DNA of 64,000 nt from Collinsella sp. AF20-14LB (lineage in GTDB: Bacteria; Actinomycetota; Coriobacteriia; Coriobacteriales; Coriobacteriaceae): positions 1 through 64,000 of the forward strand of contig NZ_QRWD01000007.1 of assembly GCF_003459505.1 (NCBI RefSeq), read 5' to 3'. The notes below the pieces were generated by a model. That model saw nothing but the letters and a program-made list of their open reading frames with translations. It did not search any database and was not told the DNA's origin. Positions 34,326 to 44,049 of this stretch are shown here, one piece after another. A program made the position numbers and the translations under genes. Each line of letters opens with the position of its first letter. Position 1 is the first letter of the stretch.

Positions 34326-36988
34326 TCCTGCACTTTTAGGGCCTCGGCCAGGCTCACACGTTTGATAGAGCGCGTGTGCAGCAGCGCCACGACCAGGTAG
34401 GTCGCAAAGCCGATGCCGATGCATGCAGCCATGGACCAAGCGGGCACGTAGATCTCGATATTGCCGTTGTAGGCGAGCAGCATCGAGCGGAAGATGGCCG
34501 TGAGCGAGCCAATAATGACCGGCAGGCTCAGCACAAGCGACGCCGCCACGCACAGCGTGATCGAGCGGATGTACAGATGCGAGATCTCGCTATCGCGATA
34601 GCCAAAGACTTTCATGTAGCTGATCGAACGGGCGCTGTGGTCGATCACCGCCTTGGTCAGCAGGTACATAAACAGCAGGAAGATAAACACCGCGAGCCCG
34701 ACCATCATGCCGATCATTTTGCTCATCATGCCGATGAACTGGTCACCCACGGCGCGCATGTCGTCGGGCGTGGTGTCACCGGCAAAGTAACGAGCATCGA
34801 GGTCGAGCTTCTCGTCGCTCACATAGCCGTTAAAGTAGGCGGCGTCGTTGCCGAACAGCTCGTTAAAGTCATCGATGCTCATATAGATATTCATGTCCGA
34901 CTTTGAACCCCAGATGCAGTCCTTACCCGCGTACTCAAGAGAATAATCCCGAGCCTCGTACTTGTCGCGAAGCTCGACCTTCTGGCCCTCGCTCCAGCCA
35001 AACTTGTCGAGCAGGCCGCCGCCAAAGACGACGTGTCCGTCGCCGATGTTGAGGCCCTTCCAGTAGCGCGAATCGGGCGAGATGCCGTAGACGGAAATCG
35101 TCTCCTCGCCATTACCATCGCCGCGGTCGTATTGCAGCTGGTAAACGGCATATTTCTCGGCCTGCGCGATTGCGCCCGCGCCGTTGTCGGTCGTGTTGAT
35201 CGGGTGAATGTCGTCGTTGTCGGTGTCGATCTTAGAGGCCTTGTCGATCAGGTCGATGGCCTCATCGCGGTCGCAGCCGAGGGCATCGGCAAGATCGTCG
35301 AGGCGTGCGTAGAGCGCATCCTTCTTGTCCTTGACCTTAGCAAGCGCATCCTGCGCTGCAGTCAGGCTCTCGGCAGACGGAGATGCGGTCGCGGCATCGG
35401 CTGCCGTCTGCGCCGCATCGGCCGCGTCGTCAAGCTCGTCATCGGCATCCTGGGCGGCGGAGAGCAGCGCGCCGTCAATCGACTGCAAGCGCTCGAGCGC
35501 CGACCACTGCTCGCGCTCCTCGGCAGTGCCCTCGAGCTCCAGCGGCGCCTTGAGTGTGTACTGATGCTCGGCGACCAGGCTCGTCTCGAGGTTGTCCGCG
35601 TAGTGCGTCATCGTGGGCAAAATCGCCAGGCCAAAGAGCAGCAGCAGCGAGGCGAATGCAATGCCCACGAAGAGCGTGGCGAAGTTGCCCAGGTTGCGCA
35701 GGAAGACGCGCAGGCGGAAGCGCGAGACAAAGCCCATGCGCTCCGGCAGCTGCAGGCCGCGCTTGGTGCCCGATTTGCCGCTCGCCTCGTGACGAAGGAA
35801 CTGCAACGGCGTCTTGCCCATCTTGCGAAGCAGGCCCACCAGCGTGATGAGAATGAGCGCGGCGGCGGGAACCACGGCGCACTTCACAAAGATCTCCCAG
35901 CTCCAGTACACCTGGAAGGGCGGCAGGCTGTACGAGCCGTAGTAGAGACCGCGCATGGGCTCGGTAAAGAACGCAACGCCGAGAGCGGTGCCCAGTAGCG
36001 CCGCGGCCACGCCTACGATGGCGGGAAGCGCTAGGTAGTGCAGCACGATTTCGCGACGGCGATAGCCGCTGGCGAGCAGCGTGCCGATAATGGCGCTCTC
36101 CTCCTCGATGGTGGCGTCGGTGAGCACCACAAAGACAAACGCCATGATCACGATGATGATGTCGAGCAACGTCATCCACATCATGGAGTCGCCGTCCACG
36201 TCGTCGCGCGCATAGCCAATGCCCTGATTGGAATCGGCATCGATCAGATCGTCCACGCGCGCATCGGCATCGGTCAGCGCCTCGACCATATCCCGCTCCG
36301 CATCGATGCGATCCGCGGTGGGGAGATCGCGATCGGTAAAGGTAAAGGAGTAGGTGTAGGCAGGCGCGCCGCCGGCGTCCTCAAGCGCGGCAAAGCCGGC
36401 GTCGGTGACCTCGGCCACGCCGTACGTGATGGTGTTCACCGTAAAGTCCGAATTGTCGAGGAACAGCGCCTGGCTATCGGGCTGGGTCATGATGCCGCAG
36501 ATGGTGTAGGTGCGGCCCTCAAGCTCGACCTTATCGCCCACGGCGAGGTCGTTGTTGGTGGCGAAGACACGGTCGATTGCCACCTCATCGTCCGTCTTGG
36601 GCTGCCTGCCTTCGCAGTAGGACGCAATGTCAACCTTGGTGCGATGCGCGTAGGTGCGCAGGGTGCGCTTGGTGCCGTCGTCGCCAGCCGCCTTTTTGAT
36701 GATGGCGTCGATAGAGAAGTTCTTGTAGAACGTAACGCCGCCGACGTCCTCAGCCGCGTCTTCGGCAGCCGTGAGCTGATCTTTGGTGGCCTCGAAGGAG
36801 GTAGTCACGCGGCCGTCCTCGATCGTGTACGCATCGCGCATGTCGTCAATGAGGCAGCCGATGGAATGCGCCGCGAGCAAAAAGCCCGACGTGAGGGCGA
36901 TGCTTCCGCACATAAGCAAAAAGATGCCCAGGTACTTGCCGATATTGCGGCGCAGCTCGCGCGGGAGTCGTTTTGCGAGAGGTGTCAT
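34322..36988 (-). CDS. ABC transporter permease, FtsX/MacB type
   Basis: 888 residues. It has an N-terminal helix, a large extracytoplasmic domain (about 45-250), three helices of a first FtsX domain (about 260-385), and a long coiled extracellular loop (about 500-730, rich in DD/AQTAADAA). A second FtsX core ends with three helices (about 765-885). It pairs with the ATPase at 36997 to export or extract lipids, peptides or drugs in a mechanotransmission manner. The substrate is not predictable. ATG 36988 is chosen, since the longer TTG frame overlaps the ATPase stop. The two genes are separated by eight bases. Confidence 0.9.
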   Translation of the reverse strand: MTPLAKRLPRELRRNIGKYLGIFLLMCGSIALTSGFLLAAHSIGCLIDDMRDAYTIEDGRVTTSFEATKDQLTAAEDAAEDVGGVTFYKNFSIDAIIKKAAGDDGTKRTLRTYAHRTKVDIASYCEGRQPKTDDEVAIDRVFATNNDLAVGDKVELEGRTYTICGIMTQPDSQALFLDNSDFTVNTITYGVAEVTDAGFAALEDAGGAPAYTYSFTFTDRDLPTADRIDAERDMVEALTDADARVDDLIDADSNQGIGYARDDVDGDSMMWMTLLDIIIVIMAFVFVVLTDATIEEESAIIGTLLASGYRRREIVLHYLALPAIVGVAAALLGTALGVAFFTEPMRGLYYGSYSLPPFQVYWSWEIFVKCAVVPAAALILITLVGLLRKMGKTPLQFLRHEASGKSGTKRGLQLPERMGFVSRFRLRVFLRNLGNFATLFVGIAFASLLLLFGLAILPTMTHYADNLETSLVAEHQYTLKAPLELEGTAEEREQWSALERLQSIDGALLSAAQDADDELDDAADAAQTAADAATASPSAESLTAAQDALAKVKDKKDALYARLDDLADALGCDRDEAIDLIDKASKIDTDNDDIHPINTTDNGAGAIAQAEKYAVYQLQYDRGDGNGEETISVYGISPDSRYWKGLNIGDGHVVFGGGLLDKFGWSEGQKVELRDKYEARDYSLEYAGKDCIWGSKSDMNIYMSIDDFNELFGNDAAYFNGYVSDEKLDLDARYFAGDTTPDDMRAVGDQFIGMMSKMIGMMVGLAVFIFLLFMYLLTKAVIDHSARSISYMKVFGYRDSEISHLYIRSITLCVAASLVLSLPVIIGSLTAIFRSMLLAYNGNIEIYVPAWSMAACIGIGFATYLVVALLHTRSIKRVSLAEALKVQE

Positions 36989-36996
36989 GGCGCCGC

Positions 36997-37710
<714 letters not shown>

Positions 37711-37805
37711 CTTATCCCCCGTTGTTAGCCACCTGCTACTTTCTAGGCTAATAGTAAACCCGGGCGAACTATTTTTAAGCGACGTGCGCGGCTTTTTTCC
37801 AACCT

Positions 37806-37953
37806 ACTCATTGGGGACAGACTTAAATGAGTGAAATCGCTCATTTAAGTCTGTCCCCAATGAGTGCCGGCAGGAAAGGAGCGTCCCCAAGTGCCGACAT
37901 ATTGGGACAGTCCCTGCCAGCCCTGCCGGCGAATCGGCAAAGACTGTCCCCAA
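37806..37953. repeat. GTCCCCAATGA palindrome (perfect 26 bp) plus a second related element
   Basis: 37806-37831 and 37840-37865 are perfectly complementary over 26 nt around TGAAATCG (starting ACTCATTGGGGACAG). Next to it, ATTGGGACAGTC (about 37900-37911) pairs with GACTGTCCCCAAT (about 37941-37953) around an inner TGCC/GGCA stem. This is the most complete copy of the family. It fills the gap between the two ABC systems. Confidence 0.85.
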
Positions 37954-37964
37954 TGGCTAGGTGG

Positions 37965-39170
37965 CTAGGCGCGGGATTTGGCGTGTGCGAGAGCCAGGCC
38001 TACGGCGGCGATGGCCGCGGCAAAGAGCACCGTGACGCCCAGGTCGCAGGCGATGTCGCCCAACACAGCAGACGTCAGGTCCGAGGCAAGCGCCTTGCCG
38101 ATCGCATCGTTCACCCAATACGTCGGCACAAAGTGCGCCGCCGTCTGCACGGCCGAGCCCATGAGCGACAATGGCATCCAGGCGCCGCCCAAAAACGTCA
38201 TGAGCAAGCCGAGCAAGTTGCCCACACCGTTGAGCAACTCCTCGCGAGCGCCCAGGCTCGACAGCGTAAAGCCAACGGCCAGCGGCGTGCACGCCAGGGC
38301 AAACGTTGCCGCCAGCGCCAGGCACACGCGACCCACGCCGACCTCGGCAACCGCGCTGGCAAAGCCCACGACGCCCATCATGCTCGACACGAGCCAGATG
38401 CAGACGGTGAGCACGGCGGCGGCCGCGAACACAGCGAGCGAACGCTGGCGCTCAGAGACCGGGCTGGCATCCATGCGGCGCACGCGCTCGGGCTCGTTCA
38501 TGCCCGAGAACACCAGTCCCACCGACACGATGACCGACGAGATGATCGCGTACGCGCCAAAGTTGAAGTACGACTCGAGCGTGGTAGCAGCAGTCGAGTC
38601 GACCTTGACCTGCTCGATCTGGACCTCCGCGCGCTTTGCGGCCGCGTGCTCGGCGGCCCTTGCGACGTCACCGTTGGAGGCAGCGGGTTCAAGCGCCGCC
38701 GCAGCGCCCGCGAGCGAGATCCAGCGCGAGGCCTCGGCGGACGAAAGCGCCGCCGCCATGGTGCCGGAACCGTAGGTTACGTCGAGCTTGGGCAGGGCCT
38801 CCCCCGCGCGGGCGGCCGCGACCAGGTCGTCCTCAAACCCCTCCGGGATAAAGAACACGCAGTCGGCGCTGCCCTTGGCGCTGTTGCTCTTGGCGAGCGC
38901 GTCCGCAAGGTCGTACGTGTCATCGCCGACGCCCGTGACCAGGTCAAAACGTGAGCCCAGGTGCTTGGTAAGCGCCCGCGAAAGATCGCTGTCGTCGCGG
39001 TCGACCACGATCACGTTGGCGTCATAGGGCTTGTACTCGGTGAGCTGCGACGAGTTCCAGCTCACCGAAGCCGCGATGAATACGCCCATGAGCGAGATGA
39101 ACACCGTATAGATGAGCAGGTAGAACGGGTGCGCCAGCGCCATGCGAAGCGCGGTCTTAAAGGTGCTCAT
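37965..39170 (-). CDS. ABC-2 type transporter permease
   Basis: 401 residues: one N-terminal helix, an extracytoplasmic domain (about 40-210), then five or six C-terminal helices (about 215-400) with the ABC-2 pattern (LGGAWMPLSLMGS, VPTYWVNDAIG). It works with the permease at 39157 and the ATPase at 40354 as a heteromeric exporter, possibly for drugs or antimicrobial peptides. ATG 39170 follows the SD AAGGAG. It overlaps the end of the upstream permease gene by 14 bases, so translation is coupled. Confidence 0.88.
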   Translation of the reverse strand: MSTFKTALRMALAHPFYLLIYTVFISLMGVFIAASVSWNSSQLTEYKPYDANVIVVDRDDSDLSRALTKHLGSRFDLVTGVGDDTYDLADALAKSNSAKGSADCVFFIPEGFEDDLVAAARAGEALPKLDVTYGSGTMAAALSSAEASRWISLAGAAAALEPAASNGDVARAAEHAAAKRAEVQIEQVKVDSTAATTLESYFNFGAYAIISSVIVSVGLVFSGMNEPERVRRMDASPVSERQRSLAVFAAAAVLTVCIWLVSSMMGVVGFASAVAEVGVGRVCLALAATFALACTPLAVGFTLSSLGAREELLNGVGNLLGLLMTFLGGAWMPLSLMGSAVQTAAHFVPTYWVNDAIGKALASDLTSAVLGDIACDLGVTVLFAAAIAAVGLALAHAKSRA

Positions 39171-40344
39171 AGCGGCTCCTTCCAAAGATCAGCGTAGCGG
39201 CGGCGACAAAAACCAGGGCCATCAGGACGAGCGCGCCGGCGCGAACAGCGAAGGGCCCCAGGTCCTCAAAGAAATACAGGCGATTGAACATGTCGCAGAT
39301 GAGCTTGACGGGGTTGAGCCAGCACTCGACCGGACAAGCGCGGGCGACGTCGTCGGCAAGCGCCATCGCCGGCTCGCCGTAGAGGCCGGCGAACAGGGCG
39401 CACGTGGTGGCAAAGCCCGTGAGGATGCCCGACTTGGACGCCTTGCCGCCCTTAACGGGAAGCGTGCCCACAAAGAGCCCCAAGCCCGTGGCGGCAAGCG
39501 CGGAAGCGGCGCCGCCCACCAAACACAGCCCCTCGCGCCCGCCAAAGTCGACGCCCACGACCAGGCGCACGTAGCCGATCGCAATTGCCATCGAAACAAA
39601 GGAGACCAGCCACGAGCCCACAAAGATACCGGCCAGCGACGCCGTCTTGGAAAGGCCGCCCACGCAGCGACGTGCGCCAAGGCCAGACAGATTGGGTTGC
39701 AAATCGACGACACTCAAGGCGGCAAACTCGGCAGACATCATCGCGACCAGGCCAAAGAGCGCGTAGTAGTAGATAACCGTGCCATCGGGCGTGGTGCGTG
39801 TCAGGCTTACGCGGCGGGTGCCACCCTCGAGCGACAGGGCGCGCGCAACCGCCTCCGGGTCGGCGAGCGCCGCCGGGTTGTCCTGGGCAATCTGGGACAT
39901 GAGCTCGGCATTTTGCGTATACGAGCTTGCCACCGTCTCCAGAATGCTGCGGTCGGTGAGCACCGACGAGGCGCGCGAGTTGTCATAGCTCGAAAGCAGC
40001 GTGAGCTTGGGCGTGCCCGCGGCATCGACCGTATAGACGCCCGCGACCTCGCCGGCCTTGAGCGCTTTGCGCGCGACAGCCAAGTCTTCGTACTCGCTCA
40101 CATCGAGCAGCTGATCGTCGCCTGCCTTGGCAAGCGAAGCTGCCACGTCCTTAAAGGTCGAGGCATCCCAGGCCTCGTCCGCCACGACGGCAACCGGCAC
40201 CGGGTCGACCGTGCCGTCGGAGCTGAGGTTCGCAAACATAAACATGAACATCGTGGAAAGCGCAATAGGAAAGAGAGCGCCCCAGACCCACGTGCTCGGC
40301 CGGCGCAGCAGCGTCTTGACCGTGGTGATGATGGTATTGAACAT
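39157..40344 (-). CDS. ABC-2 type transporter permease
   Basis: 395 residues with the same architecture as its downstream neighbour: an N-terminal helix (WVWGALFPIALSTMFMFMFA), an extracytoplasmic domain (about 40-170) and a C-terminal six-helix membrane domain. The two proteins are diverged paralogues that should form a heterodimer. The start at 40344 lies nine bases after the ATPase stop, consistent with an operon of ATPase, permease, permease. Confidence 0.88.
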   Translation of the reverse strand: MFNTIITTVKTLLRRPSTWVWGALFPIALSTMFMFMFANLSSDGTVDPVPVAVVADEAWDASTFKDVAASLAKAGDDQLLDVSEYEDLAVARKALKAGEVAGVYTVDAAGTPKLTLLSSYDNSRASSVLTDRSILETVASSYTQNAELMSQIAQDNPAALADPEAVARALSLEGGTRRVSLTRTTPDGTVIYYYALFGLVAMMSAEFAALSVVDLQPNLSGLGARRCVGGLSKTASLAGIFVGSWLVSFVSMAIAIGYVRLVVGVDFGGREGLCLVGGAASALAATGLGLFVGTLPVKGGKASKSGILTGFATTCALFAGLYGEPAMALADDVARACPVECWLNPVKLICDMFNRLYFFEDLGPFAVRAGALVLMALVFVAAATLIFGRSRYEHL

Positions 40345-40353
40345 GGCCGCCCC

Positions 40354-41292
40354 CTAGTCGCGCAGCTCGCGGCCGGTGATCTCGAGGAACACGTCGTTGA
40401 GGGTCGGCGGTTCGGAATAGATGCGGCCGAGTGGCACGTCATGCGAGCGCAGCGCATCGAGAATGTCCGTCAGGTTGTGCGGGCTCGCTTCGCACGAAAA
40501 CGTGAGCTGTCCCGCCGTTGCCGAAAGGTCCAGAACGTGCGGCAGGCTTGCGACGGCACCGAGCGCCGCACTCGGAACCTCGCCGACCTCGATTACAATC
40601 TTCTCGCCCATCTGAATCATGCGCTTGAGCTCGTCGTTAGTGCCCTGCGCCAGCACGCGCCCACCGTCCATGATCATGATGCGGCTGCAGATCTGCTCGA
40701 CTTCCTCCATGTAATGGCTGGTATACACCACCGTGGCGCCCTCGTCGCGCAGGCGGCAGATGCCCTCCAGGATGGCGTTGCGGCTTTGCGGGTCGACCGC
40801 CACCGTGGGTTCGTCAAAAAAGATGAGCTCGGGCTTGTGCGCGATGCCGCAGGCAATGTTGAGACGACGCGCCAGGCCGCCCGAGAGCTTGCCGGGGCGG
40901 AACTTGGTAAAGTCGCCCAGGCCGACAAAGTCGATCGCCTCGTCCACCAGCGCGCGGCGGCGCTTGCGGTCGTTGACGTAGAGACTGCAGAAATAGTCGA
41001 TGTTCTCGCGCACGGTGAGCTCGTCGAACACCGCCACCTGCTGCGGCACCACACCGATGCGGCGCTTGAGGTCGTAGCGGGCGGGCGTCATGCGCTCGCC
41101 GAACAGCTCGATGGTGCCCTTGTCGTAGGCGAGCAGCTGCAGGATGCAGTTGATGGACGTGGTCTTGCCCGAGCCGTTGGGGCCCAGCAGGCCAAAGATC
41201 TCGCCGGGGGCGATACTCAGGTTAAAGTGGTCGAGCGCAATAAGGTCGTCGTAGCGCTTAACGAGGTTTTCGACGTGGACGATGTCTGTCAT
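40354..41292 (-). CDS. ABC transporter ATP-binding protein (drug-export type)
   Basis: 312 residues. Walker A LLGPNGSGKTTSINC (about 37-51), a Q-loop VPQQVAVFDELTVREN, the signature segment KLSGGLARRLNIACG (about 136), Walker B PELIFFDEPTVAVDPQ and the H-switch YTSHYMEEVEQIC are intact. A C-terminal regulatory domain (about 220-312) is typical of CcmA/DrrA-like ATPases. ATG 41292 with AGAAGGG upstream is preferred. A longer frame runs into the divergent promoter. It is transcribed divergently from the two-component system at 41493, which is a common arrangement for exporter and regulator pairs. Confidence 0.93.
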   Translation of the reverse strand: MTDIVHVENLVKRYDDLIALDHFNLSIAPGEIFGLLGPNGSGKTTSINCILQLLAYDKGTIELFGERMTPARYDLKRRIGVVPQQVAVFDELTVRENIDYFCSLYVNDRKRRRALVDEAIDFVGLGDFTKFRPGKLSGGLARRLNIACGIAHKPELIFFDEPTVAVDPQSRNAILEGICRLRDEGATVVYTSHYMEEVEQICSRIMIMDGGRVLAQGTNDELKRMIQMGEKIVIEVGEVPSAALGAVASLPHVLDLSATAGQLTFSCEASPHNLTDILDALRSHDVPLGRIYSEPPTLNDVFLEITGRELRD

Positions 41293-41480
41293 GAGGCGGC
41301 CCTTCTGTTGCTTGCGGCCCGGTACGATTGCATCATCGCAGGAGCTGACGGCGCGCACCAGTGAGCTTTGTCACGAGTGCGGAGGTCTTGGTCGTGCGGC
41401 CTGCTGACGCGACCGCCCCGCCGCGTGGGAGGAATGTCACGCTTGCTCTGAGTGGCGCCTCCCCCGTGCGCGGCATCGCG

Positions 41481-41493
41481 TACAATACCCGTA
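41481..41493 (+). promoter_or_regulatory. -10 element giving a leaderless kinase transcript
   Basis: TACAAT (41481-41486) lies only six bases before ATG 41493, so transcription should start at or next to the start codon. No ribosome site exists in this spacing. Confidence 0.55.
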
Positions 41494-42638
41494 TGAACAG
41501 GCTATTCGACAAATCGATCGTGCTGGCGTGCTGCATCGCAGCCGCCACGGGCCTTGCTGTGGATGCTCGCCTGGTCGCGGCGTTTTGCCTTGGCGTTGTC
41601 ATCGCCGCGCTGGCCGAGGTCGCGCAGGGAGAACGCGCCCGTCGCGCCAGCGAGGCCGGCAGCTACGCCTACGTCATCGCGGCTGTCTTCGTGCCGCCGC
41701 TTGTGCCGTTCGCACCTCTCGCCCTCTATGACATCGCGCGACGCGTGCGCCGTGAGCACGCCTGGATCGCGCTGGGTGTCGGCGCTGTCTTTGCCTTTGC
41801 GCTCGTCGCGGACCTTCGCACCGACGCGCTCACCGCCCGAACGCTCCTGCTGACCGCCATCCTTTCGGTTGCCGCCACCTTGCTATCGCTACGTACCGCC
41901 CAGCTGGAGCGCGAGCAGCAGCGTATGCGCCGCATCCGCGACGAACTGCAGGAACGAGCCCTCGCGCTCGAAGCGCGCAACCGCGACCTTGCCGACCGCC
42001 AGGACTACGAAGTCGAGCTCGCGACACTCGCCGAACGCGCCCGCATCGCGCGCGAAATCCACGATAACGTGGGCCACCAGCTCACGCGCGCCTCACTGCA
42101 AGCCGAAGCCTTGCGCGTAGTCCACGCCGACGAGCCCGGCGTCGCCGGCGATTTCGCCGACGTCAAGCACACCGTTGACGAGGCGCTCCAACTTGTGCGC
42201 GCCAGCGTCCACGCGCTCAACGACAACGCCGTCGACCTTTCCGTGCAGCTCGAACGCATTGTTGAAGGCGCGCGCTCGGACGGCGGCCCCCAGATTGAGC
42301 TTGAAGTTATGACCGAACATGCGCCCGCAAACGTCGCGAACTGCTTTGCGGCGGTCCTGCGCGAGGCGCTCTCCAACACCATGCGCCACGCCCATGCCAA
42401 AACCATTACCGTGCGGTGCATGGAGCATCCGTCGTTTTACCAGCTCATCGTTACCGATGATGGCGCAGACGCGACCCCGGCGAGCAGCAGCAACGTCGCA
42501 GAAGGCATGGGACTCGTCTCCATGCGCGAGCGCGTCGAGGCGCTTGGCGGAACCTTCACCGCCGGCCTGCGCGCCGGCGCCCCCGGCTGGCGCGTGTTTG
42601 CCACCGTCCCCAAACAGCAAGGAGATGACGCCCGATGA
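41493..42638 (+). CDS. Sensor histidine kinase (DesK/LiaS type)
   Basis: 381 residues. Five or so short helices in the first about 140 residues lead to a coiled coil (LEREQQRMRRIRDELQERALALEARN). The HisKA_3 helix follows with phospho-acceptor His in ERARIAREIHDNVGHQLTRASLQ (about 187), then a HATPase with N-box REALSNTMRHAHA and G-box GMGLVSMRERVEALGG. The N-terminus is set at ATG 41493, right after a TACAAT -10. A 44-codon longer frame would cross the promoter. Its stop overlaps the regulator start (ATGA). It presumably controls the divergent ABC-2 exporter. Confidence 0.93.
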   Translation: MNRLFDKSIVLACCIAAATGLAVDARLVAAFCLGVVIAALAEVAQGERARRASEAGSYAYVIAAVFVPPLVPFAPLALYDIARRVRREHAWIALGVGAVFAFALVADLRTDALTARTLLLTAILSVAATLLSLRTAQLEREQQRMRRIRDELQERALALEARNRDLADRQDYEVELATLAERARIAREIHDNVGHQLTRASLQAEALRVVHADEPGVAGDFADVKHTVDEALQLVRASVHALNDNAVDLSVQLERIVEGARSDGGPQIELEVMTEHAPANVANCFAAVLREALSNTMRHAHAKTITVRCMEHPSFYQLIVTDDGADATPASSSNVAEGMGLVSMRERVEALGGTFTAGLRAGAPGWRVFATVPKQQGDDAR

Positions 42639-43264
42639 GGCTCATAGTTGTCGACGACGACCGCTTGGTAGTCGATTCGCTCAAGATTATCCTGGGCGCC
42701 CAGCCGCAGATCGAAGTGGTGGGCACCGGAGCCGACGGCAACGACGCGGTGGCACTCTACGCCGAGCACGCGCCCGATATCGCGCTGCTCGACATTCAGA
42801 TGCCGGGGCGCGACGGGCTTTCGGCGGCGCGCGAAATCCTTGAGCACGACCCCGCGGCACGCGTGGTGTTTCTGACGACATTCTCGGATGACGAGTACAT
42901 TGTATCGGCGCTCAAGCTGGGCGCCCGCGGTTACCTGATCAAGACCGATGTCGCCGCCATTCCGCCAGCGTTGGCACAGGTCATGGATGGCAAACGCGTG
43001 CTCGAGGGCAAGGCGATCGAAGATGTTGACTTTGACGGGATGGGCGACAAGACGGGCACGCCCCGCCGGCCCGCAGCCTTTGCCAGCCTGACCGACCGCG
43101 AGTTCGAAGTCGCCGAGCTCATCGCCCGCGGCCTCGATAACAAGGCGATCGCTGCCACCGCCTATATGGGCGAAGGCACCGTGCGCAACCACATTAGCTC
43201 GATCCTAGCCAAAATGGGCCTGCGCAACCGCACGCAGATCGCCATCGCCTACCTGCGAGGGTAA
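42635..43264 (+). CDS. NarL/LiaR-type response regulator
   Basis: 209 residues. The receiver domain has VDDDRLVVDS, phospho-Asp in IALLDIQMPGRDGLS (about 54), Thr in FLTTFSDDE and Lys in YLIKTD. The LuxR HTH is at about 148-205 (LTDREFEVAELIARGLDNKAIAATAYMGEGTVRNHISSILAKMGLRNR). It is translationally coupled to the kinase by a four-base overlap. It probably activates the divergent exporter operon at 41292-37965. No palindromic target site was confidently identified in the 200-base divergent region. Confidence 0.94.
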   Translation: MRLIVVDDDRLVVDSLKIILGAQPQIEVVGTGADGNDAVALYAEHAPDIALLDIQMPGRDGLSAAREILEHDPAARVVFLTTFSDDEYIVSALKLGARGYLIKTDVAAIPPALAQVMDGKRVLEGKAIEDVDFDGMGDKTGTPRRPAAFASLTDREFEVAELIARGLDNKAIAATAYMGEGTVRNHISSILAKMGLRNRTQIAIAYLRG

Positions 43265-43324
43265 TTACCCAACGGCCAACCGCCCCGGCATAGCAAAATG
43301 GCTGCTACCGAGTTAATGCCATTT

Positions 43325-43478
43325 CAAAACTATGTCGGTTTACTACGATGAATCGCCCACCTTCGACCACGGCAAATTGCGCGCTTACAAAACCGCAGGT
43401 AGAACGCTTGCAATATTTAGAAAAATGCAGTCATGGTCGGGAATGTCGAATTCATCGTAGTAAACCGGCATAGTTTTG
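43325..43478. repeat. Large hairpin element, copy 1 (inverted orientation)
   Basis: The left arm 43325-43353 (CAAAACTATGTCGG..) and right arm 43450-43478 are complementary at 28 of 29 positions. The exception is a T opposite G. Inside, CGACCA / TGGTCG form a second helix. The core at 43389-43407 (AAAACCGCAGGTAGAACGC) is the reverse complement of the cores of the next two copies. Confidence 0.85.
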
Positions 43479-43570
43479 TTCGGGCGGCCCTGCACGAGTG
43501 CCTCCGCAAGCCTCGCGGGACCAAAATGATCCATTTTCTTCCACCCGCGGAAACCGGCTGACAGCGCTCG

Positions 43571-43728
43571 CCACGAAATCGGCCCATCTACTACGTTTGA
43601 CTCGATACCCCCGACCATACCCGCTTTTCATGCAAAATCGCAGGCGTTCTACCTGCGATTTTTATTTCGCATTACTTGCCATGGTTGAGGATAGCGGCTT
43701 AAACGTAGTAGATGGGCCCATTTCATGG
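43571..43728. repeat. Large hairpin element, copy 2
   Basis: Arms 43571-43598 and 43701-43728 match at 26 of 28 positions, with a perfect inner 18 bp (GGCCCATCTACTACGTTT). An internal CGACCAT / ATGGTTG helix and a perfect hairpin ATCGCAGG / CCTGCGAT surround the core GCGTTCTACCTGCGATTTT (43644-43662). The outer arm is unrelated to copies 1 and 3. Confidence 0.85.
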
Positions 43729-43822
43729 CAGACGGGTCACGTGGCAGCCCTCGCAAGGCCAAAATGATCCGTTTCCCTCTGTCCATGGGAGATCAAGGGA
43801 TGTTACGGATATGGCGGCATTT

Positions 43823-43976
43823 CAAAACTATGCCGGATTACGGGGCCAAACTCAGAATCCCCATCCATACCCGCGTTTTCTGCAAGATGACAGCTCGTCT
43901 ACCTGCGGTTTTGTTTTTGCGATTTTCTGTATGGTCGAAGGTTCGCTATCTGGCCCCGTAATCCGGCATAGTTTTG
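43823..43976. repeat. Large hairpin element, copy 3
   Basis: Arms 43823-43848 and 43951-43976 form a 26-bp perfect inverted repeat beginning CAAAACTATGCCGG, as in copy 1. Inner CCATAC / GTATGG helix. The core TCTACCTGCGGTTTT (43898-43912) matches copy 2. The region 43265-44008 contains no credible protein gene. The linkers between copies share GGACCAAAATGATCC-like segments. Confidence 0.85.
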
Positions 43977-44008
43977 TTCTCGGCGGTTCAGCCGCGCGTT
44001 CACGCGCG

Positions 44009-44040
44009 GGGCCGGTGGGGCATTTTTGCCCCACCGGCCC
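44009..44040. terminator. Terminator after the hydrogenase operon
   Basis: A 14-bp perfect stem, GGGCCGGTGGGGCA with TGCCCCACCGGCCC, around TTTT, ten bases past the last hydrogenase gene. Confidence 0.7.
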
Positions 44041-44049
44041 GTCTTCGCG

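Noticed and set aside
43325..43976. CRISPR array or retron in the repeat block
   Set aside because: Units are palindromic with unequal spacing and non-identical arms. No Cas gene or reverse transcriptase is nearby.
43265..44049. Short frames in the large hairpin region as genes
   Set aside because: They are encoded in the arms of inverted repeats, have low-quality composition and lack ribosome sites.
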